A stretch of DNA of 64,000 bases. It comes from Auanema rhodensis (lineage: Eukaryota > Nematoda > Chromadorea > Rhabditida > Rhabditidae). Shown piece after piece: positions 24,228 to 37,130 of this stretch. The notes under the pieces are model-generated. The model had not been told where the DNA came from. It searched no databases and worked only from the letters and a program-made list of their open reading frames with translations. How positions within the stretch are numbered: position 1 is the stretch's first letter; the number at the start of each line of letters is the position of its first letter. The translations under genes and the position numbers were made by a program. Location: the NCBI GenBank assembly GCA_964057225.1, contig OZ059894.1:17700476-17764475 (forward strand), in the 5' to 3' direction.

Positions 24228-27200
24228 ATGCCACAACATTCTCGGTTTCGTAACAAATCTTCACCACGTATTTCAATCAAGCATCTGAGTAAGTTTTTCT
24301 TTAAATTGGGCTAGTATTATGTTGAAATTTGCAGAAAAAATATTTTCTGAGCATGCTGATCCTATTTCCAACACTCTTAATCGCAAAGCGATTCAGAATG
24401 TCTTGAAAGAAGTTCAAAAAAATCAAAAGCATCCATTGACTTATCATATTCATGGGGACGAGACTGATTTTCTAGGTGAGTAATATAACAAGATAACCCT
24501 CTGATTGCCATGTTTTCAGGATTTCTCCATGCTATCAGCCCATCCAACTCTCATCACTATAACAGTGCTAATCGCAAGTTGAAAAACAAAGTAAAACATT
24601 CATCTAGCTCCTCTTCAAGTTCTTCGTCGAGCTCCTCTTCCAGTTCTTCTTCTGATTCCGAGGTAGACCTTAAGCATGCTCTTACCAAACACGGTAAACA
24701 CGGACATGGTCACAAACACCACAAGAAGCACCATGGCCACAAGCACCTGAAGCATCATAACAAAGATTCTTCGTCTAGCTCATCTTCAAGCTCCTCTTCG
24801 AGTTCTTCATCGAGCTCTTCCAGTTCTTCTTCTGATTCCGATGTAGAGCTTAAGCATGCTCTTACCAAACACGGTAAACACGGACATGGTCACAAACACC
24901 ACAAGAAGCATCATGGCCACAAGAAGCACCTGAAGCATCACAAAAAAGATTCTTCGTCTAGCTCCTCTTCAAGTTCTTCGTCGAGCTCCTCTTCCAGTTC
25001 TTCTTCTGATTCTGAAGAAGAGCTTAAGCATGCTCATACTAAACACGGTGAACACGACCATGGTCACAAACACCACAAGAAGCATCATGGCCACAAGAAG
25101 CACCTGAAGCATCACAAAAAAGATTCTTCGTCTAGCTCCTCTTCAAGTTCTTCGTCGAGCTCCTCTTCCAGTTCTTCTTCTGATTCCGAAGAAGAGCTTA
25201 AGCATGCTCATACTAAACACGACGAACACGACCATGGTCACAAACACCACAAGAAGCATCATGGCCACAAGAAGCACCTGAAGCATCACAAAAAAGATTC
25301 TTCGTCTAGCTCCTCTTCAAGTTCTTCGTCGAGCTCCTCTTCCAGTTCTTCTTCTGATTCCGAAGAAGAGCTTAAGCATGCTCATACCAAACACGGTGAA
25401 CACGACCATGGTCACAAACACCACAAGAAGCATCATGGCCACAAGAAGCACCTGAAGCATCACAAAAAAGATTCTTCGTCTAGCTCCTCTTCAAGTTCTT
25501 CGTCGAGCTCCTCTTCCAGTTCTTCTTCTGATTCCGAAGAAGAGCTTAAGCATGCTCATACCAAACACGGTGAACACGACCATGGTCACAAACACCACAA
25601 GAAGCATCATGGCCACAAGAAGCACCTGAAGCATCACAAAAAAGATTCTTCGTCTAGCTCCTCTTCAAGTTCTTCGTCGAGCTCCTCTTCCAGTTCTTCT
25701 TCTGATTCCGAAGAAGAGCTTAAGCATGCTCATACTAAACACGGTGAACACGGACATGGTCACAAACACCACAAGAAGCATCATGGCCACAAGAAGCACC
25801 TGAAGCATCAGAAGAAAGATTCTTCGTCTAGCTCCTCTTCAAGCTCTTCGTCGAGCTCCTCTTCCAGTTCTTCTTCTGATTCCGAAGAAGAGCTTAAGCA
25901 TGCTCATACTAAACACGGCGAACACGGACATGGTCACAAACACCACAAGAAGCACCATGGTCACAAGCACCTGAAGCATCAGAAGAAAGATTCTTCGTCT
26001 AGCTCCTCTTCAAGCTCCTCTTCGAGTTCTTCATCGAGCTCTTCATCGAGCTCTTCCAGTTCTTCTTCTGATTCCGAGGTAGAGCTTAATCATGCTCATA
26101 CCAAACACGGTGAACATGGACATGGTCACAAACACCACAAGAAGCATCATGGCCACAAGAAGCACCTGAAGCATCAGAAGAAAGATTCTTCGTCTAGCTC
26201 CTCTTCAAGCTCTTCGTCGAGCTCCTCTTCCAGTTCTTCTTCTGATTCCGAAGAAGAGCTTAAGCATGCTCATACTAAACACGGCGAACACGGACATGGT
26301 CACAAACACCACAAGAAGCATCATGTCCACAAGCATCTGAAGCATCAGAAGAAAGATTCTTCGTCTAGCTCCTCTTCAAGCTCCTCTTCGAGTTCTTCAT
26401 CGAGCTCTTCATCGAGCTCTTCCAGTTCTTCTTCTGATTCCGAGGTAGAGCTTAAGCAAGGTTATAGCAAATACGGACATGGTCACAAACACCAGAAGAA
26501 AGATTCTTCGTCTAGCTCCTCTTCCAGCTCTTCGTCTGATTCTGAAGAAGAGCTTAAACATGCACGTAACAAGCACAGTGGACATGCATATAAACACCAC
26601 AAGAAGCACCACCAACCTAGCCACCACAGACACCACAGCCATCACGGACATGGAGTTCATGAGCATGGCCACCACGGACACCACAGCCATCACGGACATG
26701 GAGTTTATGAGTATGGTCACCACGGACACCACGGACACCACGGACACCACAGCCATCACGGACATGGAGTTCATGAGCATGGCCACCACAAACACCATAG
26801 CCATGACGGACATGGAGTTCATGAGCATGGCCACCACGGACACCACAGCCGTCATGGACATGGAGTTCACGAACATGGCCACCACGGACACCACAGCCAT
26901 CACGGACATGGAGTTCATGAACATGGCCACCACGGACATGGAGTTCATGACCATGGCCACCACGGACACCACGGACACCACGGACACCACAGCTATCACG
27001 GACATGGAGGTCATGACCATGGCCATCACGGACACCACAGCCATCACGGACATGGAGTTCATGAGCATGGTCACCACAAGCACCAAAGCCATCACGGACA
27101 TGGAGTTCATGAGCACGGACACCACGGACACCACAGCCATCACGGACATGGAGTTCATGAGCATGGCCACCACGGACACCACAGCCATCACGGACATGGA

Positions 27201-29150
27201 GTTCATGAGCATGGCCACCACAAACACCATAGCCATGACGGACATGGAGTTCATGAGCACGGACACCACGGACACCACAGCCATCATGGACATGGAGGTC
27301 ATGACCATGGCCATCACGGACACCACAGCCATCACGGACATGGAGTTCATGAGCATGGTCACCACAAGCACCAAAGCCATCACGGACATGGAGTTCATGA
27401 GCACGGACACCACGGACACCACAGCCATCACGGACATGGAGTTCATGAGCATGACCATCACGGGCACGGAGTTCATGATCATGGTCACCACAAGCACCAT
27501 AGCCATCACGGACATGGAGTTTATGAGCAAGGACACCACGGACACCACAGCCATCATGGACATGGAGTTCATGACCATGGTCACCACAAGCACCATAGCC
27601 ATCACGGACATGGAGTTTATGAGCAAGGACACCACGGACACCACAGCCATCACGGACATGGAGTTCATAAACATGGCCATCACGGACACCACGGTCATCA
27701 CGGACATGGAGCTTATGAGCATGGTCACCACGGACACCACAGCCATCACAAACATGGAGTTCATGAGCATGGCCACCACGGACACCACGGCCACCACGGA
27801 CATCACAGCTACCACGGACATGGAGTTCATGACCATGGTCATCACGGACACCACAGCCATCATGGACATGGAGTTCATGAACATGGCCACCACGGACACC
27901 ACAGCCATCACGGACATGGAGTTCATGAGCATGGCCATCACGGACATGGAGTTCATGAGCATGGTCACCACAAGCACCATAGTCATCACGGACATGGAGT
28001 TCATGAGCATGGCCACCACGGACACCACGGCCACCACGGACATCACAGCTACCACGGACATGGAGTTCATAACCATGGTCATCACGGACACCACAGCCAT
28101 CATGGACATGGAGTTCATGAACATGGCCACCACGGACACCACAGCCATCACGGACATGGAATTCATGAGCATGACCATCACGGACATGGAGTTCATGAGC
28201 ATGGTCACCACAAGCACCATAGCCATCACGGACATGGAGTTCATGAGCACGGACACCACGGACACCACAGCCATCATGGACATGGAGTTCATGAACATGG
28301 CCACCACGGACATGGAGTTCATGACCATGGCCACCACGGACACCACGGCCACCACGGACATCACAGCTACCACGGACATGGAGTTTATGACCATGGCCAT
28401 CACGGACACCACAGCCATCACGGACATGGAGTTCATGAGCACGGACACCACGGACACCACGGACACCACGGACACCACAGCCATCATGGACATGGAGTTC
28501 ATGACCATGGCCATCACGGACACCACAGCCATCACGGACATCACAGCTACCACGGACATGGAGTTCATGACCATGGTCATCACGGACATGGAGTTCATGA
28601 CCATGGCCACCACGGACACCACGGCCACCACGGACATCACAGCTACCACGGACATGGAGTTCATGACCATGGCCATCACGGACACCACAGCCATCACGGA
28701 CATGGAGTTCATGAGCACGGACACCACGGACACCACAGCCATCACGGACATGGAGTTCATGAACATGGCCACCACGGACACCACAGCCATCACGGACTTA
28801 TTTGTAGCGGATATCGTAGCTATGATCGTCATGGAATTAATGACGATGGATATCACAGCGATGGAAATCTTGTATACCTCGATATCAATGGGAAGCATAA
28901 ACAGCATAAACACCGAAAAGTGAATGATCATCTTAACTCTTCTCATAAAAATAGAAGTCATGCGCATAAGCATCGTTCGAGCCAGCATAAGAAAGATGAC
29001 CATGTCCACAAGAACAAGAGCAAAGGTGCGAAACTACATTCTAAACCAGCAAGATTAGAGAGTCCTCAAGAAGATCGCCTTCTAAAGCAGCATGACCACA
29101 ATGGAAATAACGAACATAGTGATGTTAATGAGGATAATCAAAAGGTTTAA
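24228..29150 (+). CDS. Giant Ser/His/Lys repeat protein, 1,610 aa, no known family
   Basis: Three exons: 24228-24288, 24335-24475 and 24520-29150, the last a single 4.6-kb exon. The protein opens MPQHSRFRNKSSPRISIKH, with no signal peptide or membrane segment, and has a short unique N-terminus of about 85 residues. Array 1 has about 12 copies of a 58-residue unit: an unbroken Ser run of about 18-26, then DSEEELKHAHTKH, then GHKHHKKHHGHKKHLKH. Array 2 is about 730 residues of HHGHHSHHGHGVHEHG-type units. A unique basic tail of about 115 residues ends in EDNQKV. DSEEE after Ser runs suits casein kinase 2 phosphorylation, and the His clusters could bind Zn/Cu/Ni; both are inference. Ser is encoded by all six codons, so the runs are not simple triplet slippage. 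Confidence 0.85.
24598..26575 (+). repeat. 174-bp coding tandem repeat (Ser-run/KHHKKHHGHKK unit)
   Basis: About 12 head-to-tail copies. Several successive copies are exactly 174 bp apart (for example the GATTCTTCG words at 24948, 25122, 25296 and 25470) and nearly identical, implying recent unequal crossover or conversion. The first two copies (LKHALTKHGKH) and the last two shortened copies are most divergent. Ser-run length varies between units by small in-frame insertions. Confidence 0.92.
26614..28797 (+). repeat. His-Gly coding minisatellite array
   Basis: Tandem array of short in-frame modules built on CACGGACATGGAGTTCATGAGCA and CACCACGGACACCACAGCC words, giving HGHGVHEHG and HHGHHSH peptides. 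Higher-order duplications are visible: a block with GHHSYHGHGVHDHG recurs near 27800, 28040, 28340, 28540 and 28630. All units are multiples of three and lack stops in two other frames, which creates large shadow frames. Confidence 0.92.
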
Positions 29151-29514
29151 AAGTACTAGGTCTAATTGCTTAGACGAATAGATGTATAAATTTGTAAAAA
29201 ATAGTAAATAAATTGTTCAATTAAGATTTTCATTTTGAAAATTATCACAAAGAGAAAACAAATTAATAAAAAAACTTCATTAAACAAACTGAAGTGTAAA
29301 AAACAAGGAGATTGATACAACAATAAAGAAATTATACGAATAATTTACGCTGAAATCATCGGGTTATTTTCAAACTGGATCGAAAAAAAAAGGTCCCTGT
29401 CATAATACTCCAGAACAAAACATCTATGTCATTTCTAATTAATACAATAAAGATAACATGAAACGTGTTTAACAACGATCAAACTTCAACAATGACCTAT
29501 AGCTTGCTATAGTT
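29151..29514. other. Convergent intergenic region, repeat-protein / PP5 genes
   Basis: 3' UTRs of two convergent genes. An AATAAATTGTT element at about 29205-29215 is a plausible poly(A) signal for the plus-strand gene. Nothing else supported. Confidence 0.45.
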
Positions 29515-31592
29515 TTAGGCAAACCTGAACAAATTGTTGGCGTATCTCATAGGAGGAATAGATGGATGTGGAACATTACTAAACATGGTGAACCGGGGCT
29601 GAAATAAATCTTACATATACTCATTTTTTTCAAATATTTACCTTGAGTTGACCTCCTATAAGAGTTATGAATGCGCCTTTGTTGCCCATCTGATCACAGT
29701 AATTAGGAGCAGAGAACACTGTTATGCATTTTCCATTATGATGCTCTTCATATCCATCTGGTTTAACTTCATGACTTCTAGAACGGATTTTTAAGAATTA
29801 AAAATTGAGTTGATAATCTACCTTATAACATAATCGATATCATTCAATTCACACCAAGCTTCAGTAACATCAGGACCAAATTGACATCCTACTCCTCGTT
29901 TAGAACTTACTCGTCCAGGAATATTCTGAGGATCGGACCTATAAATCGAGTTATATGTTTTGAGTTATAGCTGTTTTCACAAACCATAATAAATCGCACA
30001 TAATTCCACTATCAGGTGGTTGCCGGATTCTATCGGTTTTTCGAATATCATCAAGAGTTACGCCATCTTCTTTGAATAATCCTCCGTGGCAAACCTTGAA
30101 TTCAAAAATAGTTACAATTCAAATGATATTAAACTTACAAAAACTTTTTTATTTATCAAATGGCATAAAGGCAGAAGACAGAAGATTTCGGTAAAGAATT
30201 CACTCATTTCGTTGCCGTATTTTTGCTTAACTTCTCCTTCAAATCCATACATCTAAAACAGAATTTTTTATATTGGATTAACAACACTTATTTGTTTTAA
30301 AATGTTTTAAGAATAACGATATTATTCAAATTCAAAATATTTAAATTATATAGAAAATTAACCACTTCTTATCATTCTTATTATGTTCCAAAATTAGCAA
30401 ATTACCTTATTCATAACATCACTTTCGTGATTTCCACGAGAGAGATAAAAGTGATCAGGATAAAGCAGCTTGTACCCGAAAAGAGTCAAAATAGTTTCCA
30501 CACTAAATGAGCCTCGATCAACGAAATCGCCATTAAAAAGCTAAATTGAAAAAAAATTAATTAACGAGTGGTAGAACAGTTACATATGGATTAGATTGGC
30601 TAGGAACGCCGTTAAGCTCGAATATATTACAGAGATCATAAAACTGTCCGTGAACATCTCCACAAACTGTGAATTTCTGACCAGTTGGAACCTGAACAGA
30701 ATTTAAGATTGAAAAATTTTCTTATCAAAAACTGACATTGATGTCGACCAAGGTTGTTTGGGTTTCCAAGTATTTATATAACTTTTGAAGAATAAACAAA
30801 GCGTATTTCTTGTGCAACTTCTTTTGAGTTTTCAAAGATTCCATAAGTTCGATCATGAAATCAGCAGTAATTTCCTTATCAATATGGACGCCATCATAGC
30901 CAGATTCAATTGCTTAAAGATACCTCATACTGAATAGAAAATTGAAATAAGACATACTGATAGATTCAATATCAAGATCGCGCAGTTTATTCACAGTAGC
31001 ATGTTCAACAGCAATAGCTTTTTCAAATGCTATCCTTCTTACTATCTTCTGACACTCGTCATGTTTTTTCTTCGCATCAGGATCATTTGGGCAGGCTTTG
31101 ACTACAGCAGCATAGTCTTGTAGAGCTTTCTTAAACCGTCCTAAAGCCATATTGGCAGTGGCTCTCCGGAAATAGGCCTAAAGACCCTTATAAGAATCAG
31201 CTTTAAAGAAGTTCGAAACCTTAACATAACTTGGATTTAGATCAATAGCTTCATCAGCGTCTTCTAACGCACTACCATAAAGCTCCTTTTTCAGATAAGC
31301 CATACTTCTGAATAACTTTTGTGTTACGAACAAGCTATTCTCATGACAAACCTATTGGCATAAAGAACAGCGCTTGGATCATATTCGATAGCCATAGTAT
31401 ACAACTCAATAGCAACATCGAAAGCTTGGTCTAAAATGATTTTCGATCGTAGTTTGCTAACCCATACCCAATACCTTTGAAGAATTGATTAGCTTCTTCT
31501 TTTATTTTATTTGCCTTCTCAGTGTCATTCCATTGCTTTTCTTCAATTTGCTCCAACACTGTTGCTACAACATCGTCAACCGATGTAGTCAT
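29515..31592 (-). CDS. pph-5: Serine/threonine protein phosphatase 5 (PP5), TPR plus PPP catalytic domain
   Basis: PP5 is an Hsp90-associated phosphatase autoinhibited by its own TPR domain. The N-terminal third (31.59 to about 30.9 kb) holds three TPR helices pairs, with the typical [20 protein letters not shown] unit. The catalytic domain follows with intact PPP motifs: [71 protein letters not shown] and [11 protein letters not shown]. These cover the metal and phosphate ligands. The C-terminus ends [13 protein letters not shown], corresponding to the short regulatory helix of PP5. The start [12 protein letters not shown] lies 149 bp downstream of the stop of the ADH5 gene on the same strand. 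Introns are 40-100 bp. Confidence 0.95.
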
Positions 31593-31741
31593 CTGAGAGA
31601 ATATTTGCAAATTTCAAATTAGACGGAATTATAGCAGTATTGGAGGCGTACAAACGCATACAATAAGTACATAAAACCATATTTATTAGATAAAACATTC
31701 ACTTTTTAAGAATTAAACCAATCCAAAAAATTTTTTTCAAC

Positions 31742-33325
<1,584 letters not shown>

Positions 33326-33570
33326 TTACACTTTCTGAAAAAAAAAGAAATAAAATGAACTGAGTAGAATGTTGACCTAATAGGCAACCCAAGCGTTCTA
33401 CGTCAACACAAAATGATAGAAAATTGGAGCGATAAGCCACCACCTAGATCAATATGGCCATAGAACGATAAGAAAAATTTTAATACAACAAGATTTGAGT
33501 AACAATAATAATTATTTCAAGATAACCAGAACATGAAAACAAGAAAGTAACAACAACAATAACAACAAAA

Positions 33571-35997
33571 TTATCGTTTTAATAAAACAACCCACTCAAA
33601 ATGACTTGTTTGAGGAAACATGTCTACAGGTTGAATATACTCTATAACGAAAGGTTTTCCGTCGTATTTCTTCGACCTAAACACAAAAGGGCAAAAATTA
33701 CAAAGAATTAACGGTGAAAACTCACGTAGGACGACAAAAATCAACAATGTTCTTCATGGCAGCATTTGGATCACATGAAACAAAAACTAATCGTTCAAGT
33801 GATGACATCTATATATACATTATTGATAAAAACAAAAAAAACAAATAGTAAACAGACCTCACGGCAACCAAGAACAACTTTTTCATGAAGCCCAGCTCTA
33901 GGTGGGTCTAAAATACCCACTACTTCAGAAGATGTCAGTGAAAACCCAGGTGGTAAATAATAACGTAAGGATTTGAAAACATCCTCAGCTTTCCCAGCAA
34001 TATATCGACATCTGTAACACATTTTTTTACCAAAAGAAACTTTGACATTTTAACTTGTCTTCAGGAATGCCGTTCATTTCGCGATTAATTTTTGCATCTT
34101 CTACGGCAGAAGTTATCATCTCAATTCCAATACAACAAACCTAAAATAAAACTTGGTAATATACTAAAAACTACACAATACTAATACTTACTTTATCAGT
34201 TCCATAAGATTTCATTAAACACTGACCAATAGTACCAGTTCCACAGCAAACATCTAGAAGAATAGTACTTTTGGAATCCTAAAATCATAAATTAATATTT
34301 TCATAACTAAATGACCAGACCTCAGCCACAACATTTTCAGAGCTACTTTCTTCTAATCTTGGTTTTTTACAATCTACACCTTCTTTATCCATATCGTTTT
34401 CCGTTGAAGTGGTCAAGGAAGTAGTGATTTGGCATGCTTCTCCTAAATTGAAAAATTAGAAAAAGCATTTTAAGAAGAAATACCAATAGTAGAATACAAA
34501 ACCGAAGCTGCTTGACTATTGGTTTGGAAAAATGCAGATGGAGAAACTCGGAATCTGCAATCCATTAATGATTCATAAATGAACGGAGTACCTGAAAAAG
34601 AAATTATATGAAAATAAATATTGTATACAGTAAAATCTTCGCACCTCCCAAGTGTTCATATTCGCTAGCATCACTACAATGCTCAATAGACTGCCAGAAT
34701 ATAGATGTAACACGAAATCCTTTTTCTGTGAAATTCGAAGTATTTAGGAATCTAAAGGCTTGATTTCAGGTTAGTTCAGATAAACCGTTTCTTGCCTATC
34801 GATGACTTCTTTCTTCATTGCCTTTTCTTTTTCCAAATCAAACGGGAAAACACTTATAATCATCATAACATCTCCCCCAAATTCACGAACAGTTAAAAGG
34901 CGCCAGACTCCAGTTTTTGCCGCCTCGTTTAAAGGTGCCAAACCTTCAATAATATATGATTTTTTTTTAATGAAAGAAAATACCTGTTTCCAAAATAAAA
35001 CTCTTGAATTCTTTAACAATAGCTTTAGTTTGATTTGTAATATTATCAACATCATCGACAGGTATAACATAATGCTGATTTTTCGCGTATCGACCACCCA
35101 CAAAACCAACGCAAACCTTAAAATTAGAAAACATAGATTTCCAAGTTTCTAAGAAGCTAAGAATCAAAGTTGTTACCTCGCCAGTAATAGTCAAACCACA
35201 AGTAAATTCACATTTATTTCTATACTCTTTTATTTTTGGAGAAGGTTTAATCTGGAAAAAAAGAGCCATCATGAAATCATCAGTTTGTAAACAAACGTTT
35301 CGAAGAATATTTTTCATTTTAGGAACATCGTTTACATTAGCTCTTCGTAATTGACTTAATAGTTTTTCTACCAATCTATAAACGTTTATGTGAATACAAC
35401 TAGAGAGAAATCTTACTGAGAACTAGATTTGTCTTTAATTTTTAACTGTTCTTCATAAGGCTCATCAGCAAGTGGTGTAACACTTTGTCTAGCGGTCTTT
35501 ACCACAGGAATACTCATCCCTACATCCTAGATATATGGTATATTTTTAACTATCTTTCTCATCTTTCTCACCGATAAATTAGGAGTCGATGTGAATTTTT
35601 TGACCTCTGTTAAAGCAAGTTTTGCAACTAGCTTTGTTTTCTTTAACTCAAAGCCATTCAGAAGCTGTTATAAATTTTATAAGTATATAGAAATATTTCA
35701 AAAGAAACCTTAATTGCCACCTCAGCTTCTTCTGGAGTATCAAATGAAATATATGCATTATCCTTCATTTGCCTAACCTTTTTAGCTTTACCATTCAAAT
35801 TCCTATAATTCGGATAATCTATTTTGATGAACACACTTAACTTACTTTTCTAAAAATTTCTTGAACTGTTTAAATCCCAGCATCTTAGGCAGATTTGTGA
35901 TATGAACCCGATCTTTATCATATTTGTCTTCGCTTGAAAGTTCTTTGCCAGTTTCTTCAGTGTTGTTTGTTGATATTTCAGTTTCTTCTTCACTCAT
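33571..35997 (-). CDS. tRNA (uracil-5-)-methyltransferase, TRMT2A type (RRM plus methyltransferase)
   Basis: TRMT2A methylates U54 of cytosolic tRNA to m5U, using SAM. The protein starts MSEEETEISTNNTEE. It carries an RRM (DRVHITNLPKMLGFKQF ... NAYISFDTPEEAEVAIKLL), then a linker with a coil. The TrmA-like part follows: IKEYRNKCEFTCGLTITGE, VGFVGGRYA, a SAM-binding ILLDVCCGTGTIGQC, IGIEMI, the LDPPRAGLHEKV motif, and VSCDPNAAMKNI containing the catalytic cysteine. The C-terminus QPVDMFPQTSHFEWVVLLKR is the strongly conserved family ending. The domain order matches animal TRMT2A (B is mitochondrial and lacks the RRM). It is first in a run of three same-strand genes. Confidence 0.94.
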
Positions 35998-36591
35998 ATT
36001 CTATAAGAATGCGATCTTTGTTGAGAAAACAAAGTTTCTTGCACAAAAGAATGAAAGTAATTTACTAAAATATGGGATGTGCTTTGATTTGTTGCAATCA
36101 AACTCATAATACGCTAACAAAAAAATTCTGAAAAAGTTCACGCAATACGTATGTCTAACTCTTTTGAAAGTTTTATAGTGACATAACCATAGCTGCACGG
36201 AGTAATTAGTTTTTCTTATCTTGTATGTTTACTAAACTCTTAAAAGCCGTATTTTATAAAACATTCTATGGTACAATCATAATACATATAATTATAATTT
36301 ATAATCAACTTGGGAATTTTAACATAGGAATATTTAACTTGAAATAAAAACAAATATTAAGATTTATTTAATTTTTAGAAAGGTTCTGGTCCTGCAACGA
36401 TTCTTCGGTAGATGGCAAACGGGCGTTTCCATTTTTATTCCATAGCATGTGCAAGGAATTTTACTTTATTTTTATTATAATTTTTTAATGTAAAATCTTA
36501 AAAATATGATTTAATATTTCAAACATCAAAGCCGTAATATTTAACTAATTGCTAGTGTCATTTGTACTAGTTTTAAACATTTTAATCTTAG
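35998..36591. promoter_or_regulatory. Divergent promoter region, TRMT2A / ATP synthase e
   Basis: About 590 bp of A+T-rich sequence between a minus-strand and a plus-strand gene group. It ends in TTTTAATCTTAG immediately before the ATG of the ATP synthase e gene, which suits trans-splicing. No coding frame supported. Confidence 0.45.
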
Positions 36592-36994
36592 ATGTCACAT
36601 CCTCGACACCCCAACAGTGTTGTTATCACTCCACCAACTCAAACTGTTTCTCCTCTTATCCGTTTTGGAAGATGGAGTGCTCTCGGACTTGGAGTAGTTT
36701 GGGGTAAAAATTTTCTTATTTTGTTTGTATAAATTCTAAAATAGGAGCCTATCGCCTCCGCCAAATTCGTGAGTATCATGCTGATATCAGAGAGTGGGAA
36801 CACGAGAAGGCTGTTGCCAAGGCTGCCGAGGCTGCTCAACAGAAGAAGTGGCTCGCTAAGGAAGAGATGAAATATCTCATGAAGGTTTTATTTTTTCATT
36901 TTTCCTCTTCTAATTCAAAGCATTTAAGGTTGTTAACATCCCATTTGAGGAAGGAGTCGCTCAATTTGGAGTTGAAGATCTTTATAGAGAATAA
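36592..36994 (+). CDS. Mitochondrial ATP synthase subunit e, 105 aa
   Basis: Exons 36592-36703, 36745-36884 and 36929-36994. Subunit e sits in the peripheral membrane part of F1Fo ATP synthase and helps dimerise the enzyme at cristae edges. The N-terminal VSPLIRFGRWSALGLGVVWG closely follows the VSPLIKLGRYSALFLG pattern of animal subunit e, including the GxxxG-type glycine spacing used for dimerisation. The single hydrophobic segment is followed by a basic, Ala/Glu/Lys-rich helix (HADIREWEHEKAVAKAA). It is somewhat longer than the vertebrate protein because of a C-terminal extension ending YRE. The neighbouring RING gene starts 137 bp downstream on the same strand. Confidence 0.85.
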
Positions 36995-37130
36995 TCTTCT
37001 AGATGCCTAATTGGTAGAATAAGAATAAATATCTTGCTTATTGGTTTATTATTCTCTTGAACATGGTTTATCCGCATTGCTACTTTCCGAATAGCTTCTA
37101 AACGTTTTGCTTTATATTTTTTGTAGAGTA
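36995..37130 (+). promoter_or_regulatory. Short intercistronic region, candidate operon junction
   Basis: AATAAA at about 37024-37029 is followed some 100 bp later by TTTTTTGTAG ending at 37126, four bases before the next ATG. Poly(A) signal, roughly 100-bp gap and acceptor is the layout of nematode operon junctions. Confidence 0.5.

Noticed and set aside
26409..29009. 866-codon antisense and 814-codon second-frame ORFs over the His-Gly array treated as genes
   Set aside because: Explained by the multiple-of-three repeat. No unique sequence of note, splice context or known motif supports them.
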